From Nakamurella flava (GTDB lineage: Bacteria; Actinomycetota; Actinomycetes; Mycobacteriales; Nakamurellaceae), in NCBI RefSeq assembly GCF_005298075.1, contig NZ_SZZH01000001.1:186001-250000 (forward strand): 64,000 nucleotides of DNA, given 5' to 3'. A program made the position numbers and the translations under genes. Positions within the stretch are counted from its first letter, which is position 1. Every line of letters starts with the position of its first letter. Below the pieces are notes generated by a model. The model made no database searches. It saw only the letters and a list, made by a program, of their open reading frames with translations, and had not been told where the DNA came from. Below are positions 52,088 through 61,533 of the stretch, in pieces.

Positions 52088-53322
52088 CAGCCGCCGCCGT
52101 TCATGGCGTCGCGGTACCGCTCGAGTTCGGCGCGGTTGTCGTCGACGAACTGCTGCTGCAAGCGCTGGTTCGCCTCGTCCAGGGCCTTCTGGTAGCCGGC
52201 CTTCTCGCGGCAGTCGAAGTCGGCGACGGCCAGTGCGATCTCCTCGCTCCGGAGGTCGGAATACCCCGGGGCGGTGGTCAACGGATTGCCGGTGACGAGA
52301 GCCGCGGTGGGCGAGGCGGTCTCGAGCTCGGACGGGTCCGGTTGCGGCAGCGACTCGTACAGCTTGTTGACGCGGTCGTTGATGCTCTGCTGGGCGGCGT
52401 CGACGGTGCTGAACCCGGGGTGTCCGGCGTCGGACATGCAGCTGCTCCAGTCGTCCTGCGCCTGCAGGACGGCAGGTTCCTTCATGCCCTGGTCCCACAG
52501 CTGCGACATCCGGTTCTGCAGGTCGGCGAACTCCTCGCCCTGCTGATATCCGGTGCCCCACACCTGCTCCTGAGCCTGGCCCCAGCAGCCCATGTCCTGC
52601 ATGTCGACGGGGCCGGCGGTGGCCATGGTCGTCACCAGCTCGCTGAGCTGACTGCTTTCGGCGGCCGGGTCGTCCGGGGCCGACGGCGTCGGGGTGATCT
52701 CCGTACCGGCCGACGCGGTCGATGCCTGCGGCTCGGAGGTGCCGGTCACGGCCGTGACGCTGACGGTCGTCTCGGTGTCCGATGGCATCTCGGCCATCGA
52801 CGATTCGGCCATCATCGGGGCGCCGTGCAGGGCGGCGTAGTAGGCCTCGCGCTCCGAGTCGCTCATCGCGTCGACGATGGCCTGGTTGGGATCCACGGGT
52901 TGGTCGGTCGGCTGGGGCATCGCCGACCACGGGTCGGTCGTCATGCCGTAGCCGTACTTCTCGGCGAACTCGCGGGTGCCCCATTGCGGGCCGGTGTCGA
53001 TGGTGGTGTCGGTCATGACGGGCTGCACGAAGGGGCGGTACTCGAACCCTTCGGTCTGCATGCACGAGACGATGAGGTCCTGGACCTGACGTTCGCGGGC
53101 CGTCGACTCCTCGGGGGACACGCTCGGTCCGGTGAAGAACTGGTCCAGCGGGTAGGTGGTGGTCGGTGCCCCGGCCGTGTTCTGCGCCGAGCCCGCCGTG
53201 CCATCGCCGGGGCCGCCGGCCGCACAGGCGGCCAGGCTCCCCAGCAGGATCGATGTCGCGGCGGCCGCCGCCGCGAGGGTGACCCGTTTGATTCCCACCG
53301 CTCTGTCGTGCTGTCGACTCAC
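52087..53322 (-). CDS. Lipoprotein, first gene of the MacAB-like operon
   Basis: Exported lipoprotein of about 411 residues with a signal peptide and lipobox LAAC (C33). The mature part is acidic and rich in Gln, Met and Asp, with four further cysteines in IVSCMQTEG, DMGCWGQAQ, SSCMSDAG and DFDCREKAG, which could form two disulfides. It ends in a coiled segment ALDEANQRLQQQFVDDNRAEL. No family recognised. GTG 53322 is the chosen start; GTG 53298 is possible. Coupled by TGATG to the adaptor gene, so it probably works with the ABC complex outside the cell. Confidence 0.72.
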   Translation of the reverse strand: MSRQHDRAVGIKRVTLAAAAAATSILLGSLAACAAGGPGDGTAGSAQNTAGAPTTTYPLDQFFTGPSVSPEESTARERQVQDLIVSCMQTEGFEYRPFVQPVMTDTTIDTGPQWGTREFAEKYGYGMTTDPWSAMPQPTDQPVDPNQAIVDAMSDSEREAYYAALHGAPMMAESSMAEMPSDTETTVSVTAVTGTSEPQASTASAGTEITPTPSAPDDPAAESSQLSELVTTMATAGPVDMQDMGCWGQAQEQVWGTGYQQGEEFADLQNRMSQLWDQGMKEPAVLQAQDDWSSCMSDAGHPGFSTVDAAQQSINDRVNKLYESLPQPDPSELETASPTAALVTGNPLTTAPGYSDLRSEEIALAVADFDCREKAGYQKALDEANQRLQQQFVDDNRAELERYRDAMNGGG

Positions 53323-53558
53323 CCTCGGACCCCCGTCCACGTGCGGATAGTGAGGCGCACTATGCCCTATCCGGGTGACAGCGGGGAGTACCGATATGTC
53401 GTAACCGTCCAATCACCGACCGCGGTCGTACCTGGTCCGGCGAGGGCTACGACCGTGGGGGCAGCGGGCCGGACGACGGGTGCTCGCGGAGGTGGACCGC
53501 TGTCGGGCGCACCGACCGGAGACGGTGGCGGGGCCGGCCGGGCCGGCCCCGCCCGCGC

Positions 53559-53780
53559 TCAGCTCTCGTCGTCGGCGTCCATCCGGAAACCGACCTTCAT
53601 CCCCACCTGGTAGTGGGCGACCGCCCCGTCCTGGATGTGGCCGCGAATCTCGGTGACCTCGAACCAGTTCAGGCCGCGCAGGGTCTGCGAGGCCCGGGCG
53701 ATGCCCGACTCGATGGCGTCGGCCAGGCCGTCCGGGGAGGTGCCGACGATCTCGGACACCGCGTACACGTGTTTGCTCAT
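53559..53780 (-). CDS. Dodecin
   Basis: Small protein of 73 residues that forms a hollow dodecamer binding flavin or coenzyme A. The sequence [19 protein letters not shown], then [20 protein letters not shown] and [12 protein letters not shown], matches the family throughout, including the Trp that stacks on flavin. ATG 53780 is preferred; a start three codons earlier is also open. Divergent from the following dehydrogenase with only 24 bases between. Confidence 0.93.
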   Translation of the reverse strand: MSKHVYAVSEIVGTSPDGLADAIESGIARASQTLRGLNWFEVTEIRGHIQDGAVAHYQVGMKVGFRMDADDES

Positions 53781-53791
53781 GCGCGGCATGC

Positions 53792-53797
53792 TAGACC
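53792..53797 (+). promoter_or_regulatory. Candidate -10 element for leaderless SDR gene
   Basis: TAGACC ends 7 bases before ATG 53805. No ribosome-binding site precedes the ATG. Similar spacing is found at pdxS and the DUF2269 gene. Confidence 0.3.
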
Positions 53798-53804
53798 TGC
53801 GGCT

Positions 53805-54572
53805 ATGAGCGAGCAGGGCACAGTGGCGCGCCGGGTGGCGGTGGTGACCGGGGCCGGGACGGGCATCGGGAAGGCGGCGGCCCTGGCGTTGGCCGACCGC
53901 GGCTGGACGGTGGCGGCGGTGGGGCGCCGCCCCGATCCGCTGCACGAGCTGGCCGGGCAGGTGGGGGGCGACGGACGCGTCACGGTGCATCCGGCCGATG
54001 TCAGCGACCCGCTCGCGGTCGACGCGCTCTTCGCCGATGTCGTCGCGCAGCACGGCCGGGTCGACGTGCTGTTCAACAACGCCGGGGTGTTCACCGCCGC
54101 CCACGAGCCGGACGAGATCCCGCTCGATGACTGGCATCAGGCGGTGGCGGTCAACCTGACCGGGGCGTTCCTTTGCGCGCGGGCGGCGTTCGGGGTGATG
54201 CGCCGGCAGACGCCTCGCGGTGGCCGCATCGTCAACAACGGGTCGATCTCGGCCCAGGTGCCCCGGCCATGGTCGCTGCCGTACACCACCACCAAGCACG
54301 CCATCACCGGGCTCACCCGTTCGCTGGCCCTGGACGGCCGGCCGCACGACATCGCCTGCGGGCAGATCGACATCGGCAACGCGGCCACCGAGATGACCGC
54401 CGGGTTCGCCGACGCCGTCCGTCAGGCGGACGGTTCGATGCGCGCCGAGGCCCGGATGGACGTCGCCGACGTCGCGCGGGCGGTTGTCTACATGGCCGAG
54501 CTGCCGCTGTCGGCGACCGTGCTGTCGATGACGGTCATGGCGACCGGGATGCCGTTCGTGGGCCGCGGCTGA
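53805..54572 (+). CDS. Short-chain dehydrogenase/reductase
   Basis: Cytoplasmic NAD(P)-dependent oxidoreductase of 255 residues. The cofactor motif is [13 protein letters not shown], followed by the VLFNNAGVF strand, the catalytic Ser in [11 protein letters not shown] and YTTTK with the catalytic Tyr and Lys. An Arg pair in GRRPDPL after the second strand favours NADP. Substrate unknown. Possibly leaderless. It lies head to head with dodecin. Confidence 0.88.
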   Translation: MSEQGTVARRVAVVTGAGTGIGKAAALALADRGWTVAAVGRRPDPLHELAGQVGGDGRVTVHPADVSDPLAVDALFADVVAQHGRVDVLFNNAGVFTAAHEPDEIPLDDWHQAVAVNLTGAFLCARAAFGVMRRQTPRGGRIVNNGSISAQVPRPWSLPYTTTKHAITGLTRSLALDGRPHDIACGQIDIGNAATEMTAGFADAVRQADGSMRAEARMDVADVARAVVYMAELPLSATVLSMTVMATGMPFVGRG

Positions 54573-54809
54573 GCCGATCGGGTCACGTCCCAGGGGTACT
54601 CCGCGGCCGTGCGTTGCCGCCGGATCACATTCGTGTTCCCAGCTTCGCCGACCGGCCCTGGATTCCTGCATCCGGTGCCGCGCGGGCATACGCTCCGCCC
54701 CGTTCCACCACGGAGTGCCAGCACTCCGACACGGATCGAGGACGCACCGTTCCCGCTGAACGCGTTCAGCAGTCAGTTTGCGGGGCGATGCGCAGACAAG
54801 GAGCCCGCC

Positions 54810-56399
54810 ATGGTCACCAGTCCGCCCAGTAGCGCAGGTGGACCCCCGGAGTCCGGGTCGCACCACCCGTACCACCGGCCGTCGCCGCAGGACACCGAGG
54901 GGCATCTCAAGGAGATGTTCTCCGAGGAGGAGGCCGGCTATCACAAGGGTCTCAAGGCCCGGCAGATCCAGATGATCGCCATCGGCGGCGCGATCGGGAC
55001 GGGCCTGTTCCTCGGGGCCGGGGGTCGGCTGAACCAGGCGGGGCCGGCGCTGGTCTTCATCTACGCGATCTGTGGCTTCTTCGCGTTCCTGGTGCTGCGC
55101 GCCATGGGCGAGCTGGTGCTGCACCGGCCGTCCTCGGGGTCGTTCGTCTCCTATGCCCGCGAGTTCTTCGGCGAGAAAGCGGCTTTCACCGCCGGCTGGA
55201 TGTACTGGCTGAACTGGGCGATGACCTCCATCGTCGACGTCACTGCGGTCGCGCTGTACATGAAGTTCTTCGGTCAGTACTCCGAGTTCATCAACTCGGT
55301 GCCGCAGTGGATATGGGCGCTGCTGGCGCTGGCCATCGTGCTCAGCCTGAACCTGGTGTCGGTCAAGGTGTTCGGCGAGATGGAGTTCTGGTTCGCCCTC
55401 ATCAAGGTCGTCGCGCTGGTCGCGTTCCTGCTCGTGGGCACCTACTTCGTCATTTTCGGTACACCCATCGAGGGGCAGCAGGTCGGGTTCAGCGTCATCA
55501 CCGACAACGGTGGCTGGCTGCCGAACGGCATCCTGCCGGCCATCGTGATCATCCAGGGCGTGGTGTTCGCTTACGCCGCGATCGAGCTGGTCGGCACGAC
55601 GGCGGGGGAGACCGAGAACCCGGAGAAGGTCATGCCCAAGGCCATCAACACCGTCATCTGGCGGATCGCCATCTTCTACGTCGGCTCGGTCCTGCTGCTG
55701 GCCCTGCTGCTCCCGTACACCGCGTACCAGTCGGGCGAGTCGCCGTTCGTCACGTTCTTCTCGTCGATCGGCGTCGACGGCATCGGCATCATCATGAACC
55801 TGGTGGTGCTGACCGCCGCGCTGTCGTCGCTCAACGCCGGCCTCTACTCGACCGGCCGCATCCTGCACTCGATGTCGTCCGCCGGGTCGGCGCCGAAGTA
55901 CGCGGGCCGGATGAACAAGGCCGGCGTCCCCTACGGCGGTATCGCGATCACCGCCGTGGTCACGCTGCTCGGCGTCGGACTGAACGCGGTCGTCCCGGAG
56001 GAGGCCTTCGAGATCGTCCTGAACGTCGCCTCGCTGGGCATCCTGTCGAGCTGGGCGATGATCGTCCTCTGCCAGCTCAAGCTCAAGCAGTGGGCCGACA
56101 AGGGCCTGCTGGAACGGCCGTCGTTCCGGATGTTCGGGGCGCCGTACACGGGCTATTTGACGCTGGCGTTCCTGTTCGCGGTGCTGGTGCTGATCGGTTT
56201 CGACTACCCGGTCGGCACATGGACCATCGGTTCGCTCGTGATCATCGTCCCGCTGCTGGTCCTGGGCTGGTTCGCGTGCCGCGAGCGGATCACCGCCATC
56301 GCCGAGCAGCGTTCCGGCGTCACCGGCGCCTACCCGGTGGTCGCCAACCGGCCGCCGGACAGCGCTCTCCGGCCGAAGGACACCCCGCCGGACGCCTGA
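54810..56399 (+). CDS. Amino-acid permease, AAT family (AnsP/GABA-permease-like)
   Basis: Twelve-helix transporter of 529 residues that imports an amino acid by proton symport. The N-terminal cytoplasmic tail is about 55 residues; [20 protein letters not shown] is the family entry motif, then [40 protein letters not shown] and [20 protein letters not shown]. These blocks fit asparagine/GABA-type AAT members best, but substrate cannot be fixed. ATG 54810 follows AAGGAG. A strong terminator lies directly behind the gene. Confidence 0.88.
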   Translation: MVTSPPSSAGGPPESGSHHPYHRPSPQDTEGHLKEMFSEEEAGYHKGLKARQIQMIAIGGAIGTGLFLGAGGRLNQAGPALVFIYAICGFFAFLVLRAMGELVLHRPSSGSFVSYAREFFGEKAAFTAGWMYWLNWAMTSIVDVTAVALYMKFFGQYSEFINSVPQWIWALLALAIVLSLNLVSVKVFGEMEFWFALIKVVALVAFLLVGTYFVIFGTPIEGQQVGFSVITDNGGWLPNGILPAIVIIQGVVFAYAAIELVGTTAGETENPEKVMPKAINTVIWRIAIFYVGSVLLLALLLPYTAYQSGESPFVTFFSSIGVDGIGIIMNLVVLTAALSSLNAGLYSTGRILHSMSSAGSAPKYAGRMNKAGVPYGGIAITAVVTLLGVGLNAVVPEEAFEIVLNVASLGILSSWAMIVLCQLKLKQWADKGLLERPSFRMFGAPYTGYLTLAFLFAVLVLIGFDYPVGTWTIGSLVIIVPLLVLGWFACRERITAIAEQRSGVTGAYPVVANRPPDSALRPKDTPPDA

Positions 56400-56411
56400 C
56401 CGTGACCGGCC

Positions 56412-56446
56412 GACGGCCCGCCGGGAAGACCACCCGGCGGGCCGTC
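56412..56446 (+). terminator. Intrinsic terminator after the amino-acid permease
   Basis: A perfect 14-base-pair stem (GACGGCCCGCCGGG at 56412-56425 with its complement at 56433-56446) closes a 7-base loop and is followed by GTTG. It separates the permease from rel. Confidence 0.85.
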
Positions 56447-56529
56447 GTTGCATCCGGTGGCGATGACGCGGCGGTGAACGTCGCCGTCCGGAACGCGTGG
56501 GCCCGGCAGAGGGCGACCGGGCACGGTCG

Positions 56530-56535
56530 TATGCT
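56530..56535 (+). promoter_or_regulatory. Candidate -10 element for rel
   Basis: TATGCT fits TAnnnT and lies 48 bases before ATG 56584, after the permease terminator. GGAGGGACG just before the ATG provides the ribosome-binding site. Confidence 0.45.
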
Positions 56536-56583
56536 CGGACGACCATCGCAGGGCCCGGGCCGCCGCCGAGGGAGGGACGTGCA

Positions 56584-59022
56584 ATGACAGCGAACATCGG
56601 TTCCGATCTCGCGGCCGAGGCCGCCGCCGTTCCGACCGAGGCCCGCGCGCCCGTCACGCCGTCGGTGTCCGGACGGACCGGGGTCGCCGACCCGGCCACC
56701 GCGGTCACCGCCACCCGACCCACCGTCGCCGCGGCCCCCGCGACCGCCGTGCCGGCGACCTCCGCGCCCACTCCGTCGGCCACCCGCCGGGTGCGGGCCC
56801 GGTTGACCCGGCGGATCAGCGGTCAGCGGTCCGGCACGGCGACCCACAGCGTCCTGGAACCGCTGTTCGCGGTGCACCGCACGCTGCATCCGAAGGCCGA
56901 CGTCAAGGTCCTGCAACGGGCCTACGAAGTGGCCGAGAAGGCTCACAACGGCCAGTTCCGCCGGTCCGGCGACCCGTACATCACGCACCCGCTCGCGGTC
57001 GCGACCATCCTGGCCGACCTCGGCATGGACACCACCACCCTGATCGCGGCCCTGCTGCACGACACGGTGGAGGACACCCCCTACACGCTCGACTCGGTGC
57101 GCGGCGACTTCGGTGACGAGGTCGCCCACCTGGTCGACGGCGTCACGAAGCTCGACAAGGTCAAGTTCGGCGACGCCACCGAGGCCGAGACCATCCGCAA
57201 GATGATCATCGCGATGGCCCAGGACCCCCGGGTGCTGGTCATCAAGCTGGCCGACCGGCTGCACAACATGCGCACCATGCGGTTCCTGCCGCCGGACAAA
57301 CAGGCTCGCAAGGCCCGCGAGACCCTTGAGGTGCTGGCCCCGCTGGCTCACCGACTGGGGATGGCGACGGTCAAGTGGGAGCTGGAGGACCTCGCGTTCT
57401 CGATCCTGCACTCGAAGCGGTACGACGAGATCGTCCGGCTCGTCGCCGACCGGGCCCCGTCCCGGGAGACGTATCTGTCCCGGGTCACCGAGCAGCTCAA
57501 CACCGAGCTCTCGGCGGCGAAGATCCCCGGCCAGGTCGTCGGCCGCGGCAAGCACTACTACTCGATCTACCAGAAGATGCAGGTCCGGGGCCGCGAGTTC
57601 GACGAGATCCACGACCTCGTCGCGGTGCGCATCCTGGTCGGCTCGGTGCGGGAGTGTTACGCGGCCATGGGTGTGGTGCACGCTCTGTGGGCGCCGATGC
57701 CCGGACGGTTCAAGGACTACATCGCCCAGCCCCGGTTCGGGGTCTACCAGTCGCTGCACACCACGGTCATCGGCCCGGAGGGCAAACCGCTCGAGGTGCA
57801 GATCCGCACCCACGAGATGCACCACACCGCCGAGTACGGCATCGCCGCGCACTGGCGGTACAAGGAGACCCGCGGCACGCACACCGGCGCGCTGGCCACC
57901 GTCGACGAGATGGCCTGGATGCGGCAGCTCCTCGACTGGCAGAAGGAAGCCGGTGACGCCGGCGAGTTCCTCGACAACCTGCGCTACGAGATGGCGCACA
58001 GCGAGATCTTCGTCTTCACGCCCAAGGGCGACGTGCAGACGCTGCCGGCCGGGTCGACCCCCGTCGACTTCGCCTACGCCGTGCACACCGAGGTCGGGCA
58101 CCGTTGTATCGGGGCCAAGGTCGACGGCCGCCTGGTGGCCCTGGAACGGCAGTTGACCAACGGCCAGATCGTCGAGATCTTCACCTCGAAGGCCCCGAAT
58201 GCCGGGCCGTCCCGGGACTGGCTCGGCTTCGTCGCCTCCCCCCGGGCCAAGACCAAGATCCGCCAGTACTTCGCCAAGTCCCGCCGCGAGGAGGCGGTCG
58301 AACTCGGTAAGGAAGCCATCGCCAAGGCCGCCCGCCGCGCCGGTATGCCCGTCCAACGGCTCATCTCGCACGAGGCGCTGTCGCACGTCGGCAACGAGCT
58401 CGGCTACCGCGAGATCACCGCGCTCTACGCCGCGGTCGGCGAGAACCACGTCTCGGCCGCCACCGTGGTCGCCCGGGTGGTCTCCGTCCTCGGTGGGGAG
58501 GACGAGGTCGGCGACGACGTCGCCGAGAAGTCCGCATCCCCGGTACCGCGCCGGCGGCCCCGGGTCACCGGCGACGCCGGGGTCCTGGTCACCGGGATGT
58601 CCGACATCCAGGTCAAGCTGGCCCGCTGCTGCACGCCGGTACCGGGCGACGAGATCCTGGGATTCATCACCAAGGGCGGCGCCGTCTCCGTGCACCGCAC
58701 CGACTGCACCAACGCCGACGCCCTGCACGCCGAGGCGAACCGTCTCGTCGACGTCACCTGGGACCCGACGTCGGCCTCGGTGTTCCTGGTGGCCATCCAG
58801 GTCGAGGCTCTGGACCGGGCCCGGTTGCTGTCCGACATCACCAAGACGCTGGCCGACGAGAAGGTCAACATCCTGTCGGCCAACCTGTCGATGTCCAAGG
58901 ACCGGATGGCGATCTCCCGGTTCTCCTTCGAGATGGCCGACCCCAAACACCTCGGGCACCTGCTCCGCACGGTGCGGGGCGTCGAAGGCGTCTACGACGT
59001 CTACCGGGTCACCAGCGCCTGA
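56584..59022 (+). CDS. rel: Bifunctional (p)ppGpp synthetase/hydrolase
   Basis: Stringent-response enzyme of 812 residues. A variable Ala/Pro/Thr-rich tail (about 1-75) precedes the HD hydrolase domain with [13 protein letters not shown] and [13 protein letters not shown]; the synthetase domain has [20 protein letters not shown]; then TGS ([20 protein letters not shown]), a zinc-finger-like segment ending [15 protein letters not shown] and a C-terminal ACT domain ([20 protein letters not shown]). Both catalytic domains look intact, as expected for the single Rel of actinobacteria. ATG 56584 has a good GGAGGG. A PAP2-like phosphatase starts 1 base after its stop. Confidence 0.97.
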   Translation: MTANIGSDLAAEAAAVPTEARAPVTPSVSGRTGVADPATAVTATRPTVAAAPATAVPATSAPTPSATRRVRARLTRRISGQRSGTATHSVLEPLFAVHRTLHPKADVKVLQRAYEVAEKAHNGQFRRSGDPYITHPLAVATILADLGMDTTTLIAALLHDTVEDTPYTLDSVRGDFGDEVAHLVDGVTKLDKVKFGDATEAETIRKMIIAMAQDPRVLVIKLADRLHNMRTMRFLPPDKQARKARETLEVLAPLAHRLGMATVKWELEDLAFSILHSKRYDEIVRLVADRAPSRETYLSRVTEQLNTELSAAKIPGQVVGRGKHYYSIYQKMQVRGREFDEIHDLVAVRILVGSVRECYAAMGVVHALWAPMPGRFKDYIAQPRFGVYQSLHTTVIGPEGKPLEVQIRTHEMHHTAEYGIAAHWRYKETRGTHTGALATVDEMAWMRQLLDWQKEAGDAGEFLDNLRYEMAHSEIFVFTPKGDVQTLPAGSTPVDFAYAVHTEVGHRCIGAKVDGRLVALERQLTNGQIVEIFTSKAPNAGPSRDWLGFVASPRAKTKIRQYFAKSRREEAVELGKEAIAKAARRAGMPVQRLISHEALSHVGNELGYREITALYAAVGENHVSAATVVARVVSVLGGEDEVGDDVAEKSASPVPRRRPRVTGDAGVLVTGMSDIQVKLARCCTPVPGDEILGFITKGGAVSVHRTDCTNADALHAEANRLVDVTWDPTSASVFLVAIQVEALDRARLLSDITKTLADEKVNILSANLSMSKDRMAISRFSFEMADPKHLGHLLRTVRGVEGVYDVYRVTSA

Positions 59023-59023
59023 G

Positions 59024-59677
59024 GTGACCCGGCGGTCGGTCTGGGTCGACGCGTTCCGGTCCGCACCGTGGCGGCGTAGTCTCCTGGTCGGTCTGGTGGC
59101 GTCGATCGCCCTGGCCTTCCTGGTCCCGGCGGTCTTCGCGGCCGTACGTCAGCGTCCGGGCGCAGTGCCGTGGGAGCCGGTGCTGCCTCATCTGCCCGCG
59201 CTGCAGCTGTCGGTCCCGATCTTCACCGTCCAGTACGCCACCATCGCCCTCGTCGCGGTGCGGTTGGTCCGGCGGCCGGGTCTGCTGCCCCGGGCCGTGC
59301 ACGCCGTCGCCCTGCTCGTCACGCTGCGGATGGTGACGATCGGAATGGTCGCGCTCGACCCGCCGCCCGACCTGGTCACCTTGCAGGACCCGATCAACCA
59401 GCTGCTTTACGGGGGGATCGAGCCTCTGACCCGGGATCTGTTCTTCTCCGGGCACACTGCGCTCATGGTGCTGCTGGTCTTCCTGGCCGGACCGGGGGCG
59501 GCGCGTCGACTCGCCGCGGCCGCCGCGGTGGCCGTGGCGGTGATGCTGGTGCTGCAGCACGTGCACTGGACGATCGACGTGCTGGCCGCCCCCGCGTTCG
59601 CGGCCCTGGCCTGGTGGGTCAGCGGCCGGACGGCCCCGGCCGTCAGCGGCGTCGGGCCGGCGTCTCCCGGTCGGTGA
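59024..59677 (+). CDS. Sphingomyelin-synthase-like PAP2 membrane phosphatase
   Basis: Six-helix membrane protein of 217 residues in the PAP2_C group. The active-site motifs are RDLFFSGHTALMV (C3, His) and QHVHWTIDVLAAP (C4, His-x-x-x-Asp). Proteins of this kind move or remove phospho-head-groups of lipids on the outer face. It begins with GTG one base after the rel stop, so it is co-transcribed with rel. The last 35 bases overlap the converging GNAT-aminotransferase gene. Substrate unknown. Confidence 0.8.
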   Translation: MTRRSVWVDAFRSAPWRRSLLVGLVASIALAFLVPAVFAAVRQRPGAVPWEPVLPHLPALQLSVPIFTVQYATIALVAVRLVRRPGLLPRAVHAVALLVTLRMVTIGMVALDPPPDLVTLQDPINQLLYGGIEPLTRDLFFSGHTALMVLLVFLAGPGAARRLAAAAAVAVAVMLVLQHVHWTIDVLAAPAFAALAWWVSGRTAPAVSGVGPASPGR

Positions 59678-61457
59678 AGACGGTCTGCACCACGGACAGG
59701 ATGCGCGCCAGGCCGTCCTCGTCCTTGACCGCCACCCGAACGGCTCGTTCCCCGAGCACGGTCCCCATCGAGGTCACGTCGCGCAGGAAGACTCGGTGGG
59801 CAGCGGCTCGGGACACCAGGTCGGCCGCGGTCGGACCGCTCGAGGGCAGGTGGGCGAGCAGGAAATTGGCGACACCGGGCACGACGTCCAGGCCCAGTGC
59901 GGTCAGGCCGTCGGCCAGGCGGTGGCGCAGGACGGCGGTGCGCTGCCAGCGCCGCTGGTAGTAGTCGGGGTCCTCCAGGGCCCGCACCGCGGCCACCTGG
60001 GTGGGCAGGCCGACCGCCCACGGCGGTGACCAGCGCCGGAGTTCGGCGATCGCTTCGGGCGGACCGACGAGGTGGGCGACCCGTGCCCCGCTGAGCGCGT
60101 ACGCCTTGGACAATGAGGTCACCACGAACACCGAGGACGACGCGGCGGCGAACGGCGCCACGGAGCCGAGGTGGTGGGCCACCGGCAGCCCGGGGGTGGC
60201 GTCGGCGGCCTGCGCGTACCGCAGGTACGTCTCGTCGATCCAGATCCGGGTGCTCGCCGGTAGTTCGGCCAGAGCCGTTCGCAGCTCGGCGGTGTCGACC
60301 AGGCGGCCGGTCGGGCTGTTCGGGTTGACCAGCACCGCGAGGTCGTACCGCGCCGCCCGCCGCACGAAGTCCGCCGCGTCGAGGTCGTAACAGTCGTTGC
60401 GGTGCAACGGATATCGATCCACCTGACAACCGATGACCCGTTCCAGGACGTGCGCGTACTCGCCGTAGCTGGGGTCGGGCAGCAGGACGCGGGACGCCGC
60501 GGTGAGCCAGCGACCGAAGGCCAGGTAGATCAGCGCCGAGGATCCCGCCCCCGGCAGGACCGCCGCCGGGGGCACCGACCAGGCCCGGGCCACCGCGGCG
60601 ACCAGGCCGCTGGCGCCGGTCGGTGGCGAGGTGTGCAGCAACCAGGGCAGGTGCGCCGACACCGCGTCCAGCACGCCGGGGGCCGGTGGGAACCAGGCGT
60701 CCAGCACGTCGGCGTTGACCACCCCGTGTCGCCGGTCGAGATCGGCGAAGTCCTCGCCGATGGCCGCGAAGAAGGCGCCGCCGTGGAAGCAGCCGTCGTC
60801 GGTCCCGACCGGTTCGGTCGCCGTCGACGGTTCCGGCGAGCACCAGTCCGCGGTGGGGGCGGGGACGCCGGCGACATCCCACACGGCCGCGGTCAGGGCT
60901 GCGGTGACGCCGGGGTGGCCGGCCGCTGCGGCGACCAGCTCGGCGACCGACGCCGTCATCACCTCGTAATGCACCGCCCCGCTGGTCACCGGGAGCCCGA
61001 CCGGGCGCAACCCGGCGCGTCGATACATCCCCAGCACCTCGCGGCGTCCCATCCCGATCACGCGGTCACCGCCCGCGACCCTGACCCGGTGCAGGGCGGC
61101 CGCCATCAGCACGGCCGCCATCCGTCCGCCGCGGGCCCCGCCGGGCACGGTCAGCAGTCGGATCTCGAACACGGACTCGCCGGGACGGATGGGCAACCGG
61201 TCCCGGTCCAGGTACTTCTCGAGCGACCACCGGCCCGCCGACGGCGGGGTGATACTGACGAAGCCGACCACCGTCGACCCGTTCAGCGCGACCAGGTAGT
61301 CGTTCGTCGGATCGAGGGCGTCGGTCAGCCGGCCCTCCGGGGTCGGACGGTGCTGACCCAGCTCGACCGCGTAGATCGCGTGTCGCAGACGGTAGATCTG
61401 TTCGCGCTCGGCCGGGCCGGCGAGGGCCAGACGAAGCGGTGCGGTGACCGGCCCCAT
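59643..61457 (-). CDS. Fusion of LuxI/FeeM-like GNAT acyltransferase and class I aminotransferase
   Basis: Two-domain protein of 604 residues. The first part (about 10-170) resembles autoinducer-synthase/FeeM-type GNAT proteins: EREQIYRLRHAIYAVEL, ALDPTNDYLVALNG, SVFEIRLLTVPGG. After a linker with CFHGGAFFAAIGEDFADLD comes a HisC-like PLP enzyme (about 245-600) with VNPNSPTGR, WIDETYLRY and PLP lysine K451 in SLSKAYALSGARVA. All key residues are present. An acylated amino compound made or consumed by this pair of domains is a reasonable guess. Convergent with the membrane phosphatase and next to a PucR gene. Confidence 0.83.
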   Translation of the reverse strand: MGPVTAPLRLALAGPAEREQIYRLRHAIYAVELGQHRPTPEGRLTDALDPTNDYLVALNGSTVVGFVSITPPSAGRWSLEKYLDRDRLPIRPGESVFEIRLLTVPGGARGGRMAAVLMAAALHRVRVAGGDRVIGMGRREVLGMYRRAGLRPVGLPVTSGAVHYEVMTASVAELVAAAAGHPGVTAALTAAVWDVAGVPAPTADWCSPEPSTATEPVGTDDGCFHGGAFFAAIGEDFADLDRRHGVVNADVLDAWFPPAPGVLDAVSAHLPWLLHTSPPTGASGLVAAVARAWSVPPAAVLPGAGSSALIYLAFGRWLTAASRVLLPDPSYGEYAHVLERVIGCQVDRYPLHRNDCYDLDAADFVRRAARYDLAVLVNPNSPTGRLVDTAELRTALAELPASTRIWIDETYLRYAQAADATPGLPVAHHLGSVAPFAAASSSVFVVTSLSKAYALSGARVAHLVGPPEAIAELRRWSPPWAVGLPTQVAAVRALEDPDYYQRRWQRTAVLRHRLADGLTALGLDVVPGVANFLLAHLPSSGPTAADLVSRAAAHRVFLRDVTSMGTVLGERAVRVAVKDEDGLARILSVVQTVFTDRETPARRR

Positions 61458-61533
61458 CCGACGAGGATCGCATCCGGATCACCCGTTCCCGACCCGATCG
61501 TCCGAAAATGACGCTCCGGCGGGTCGCCCCGGC

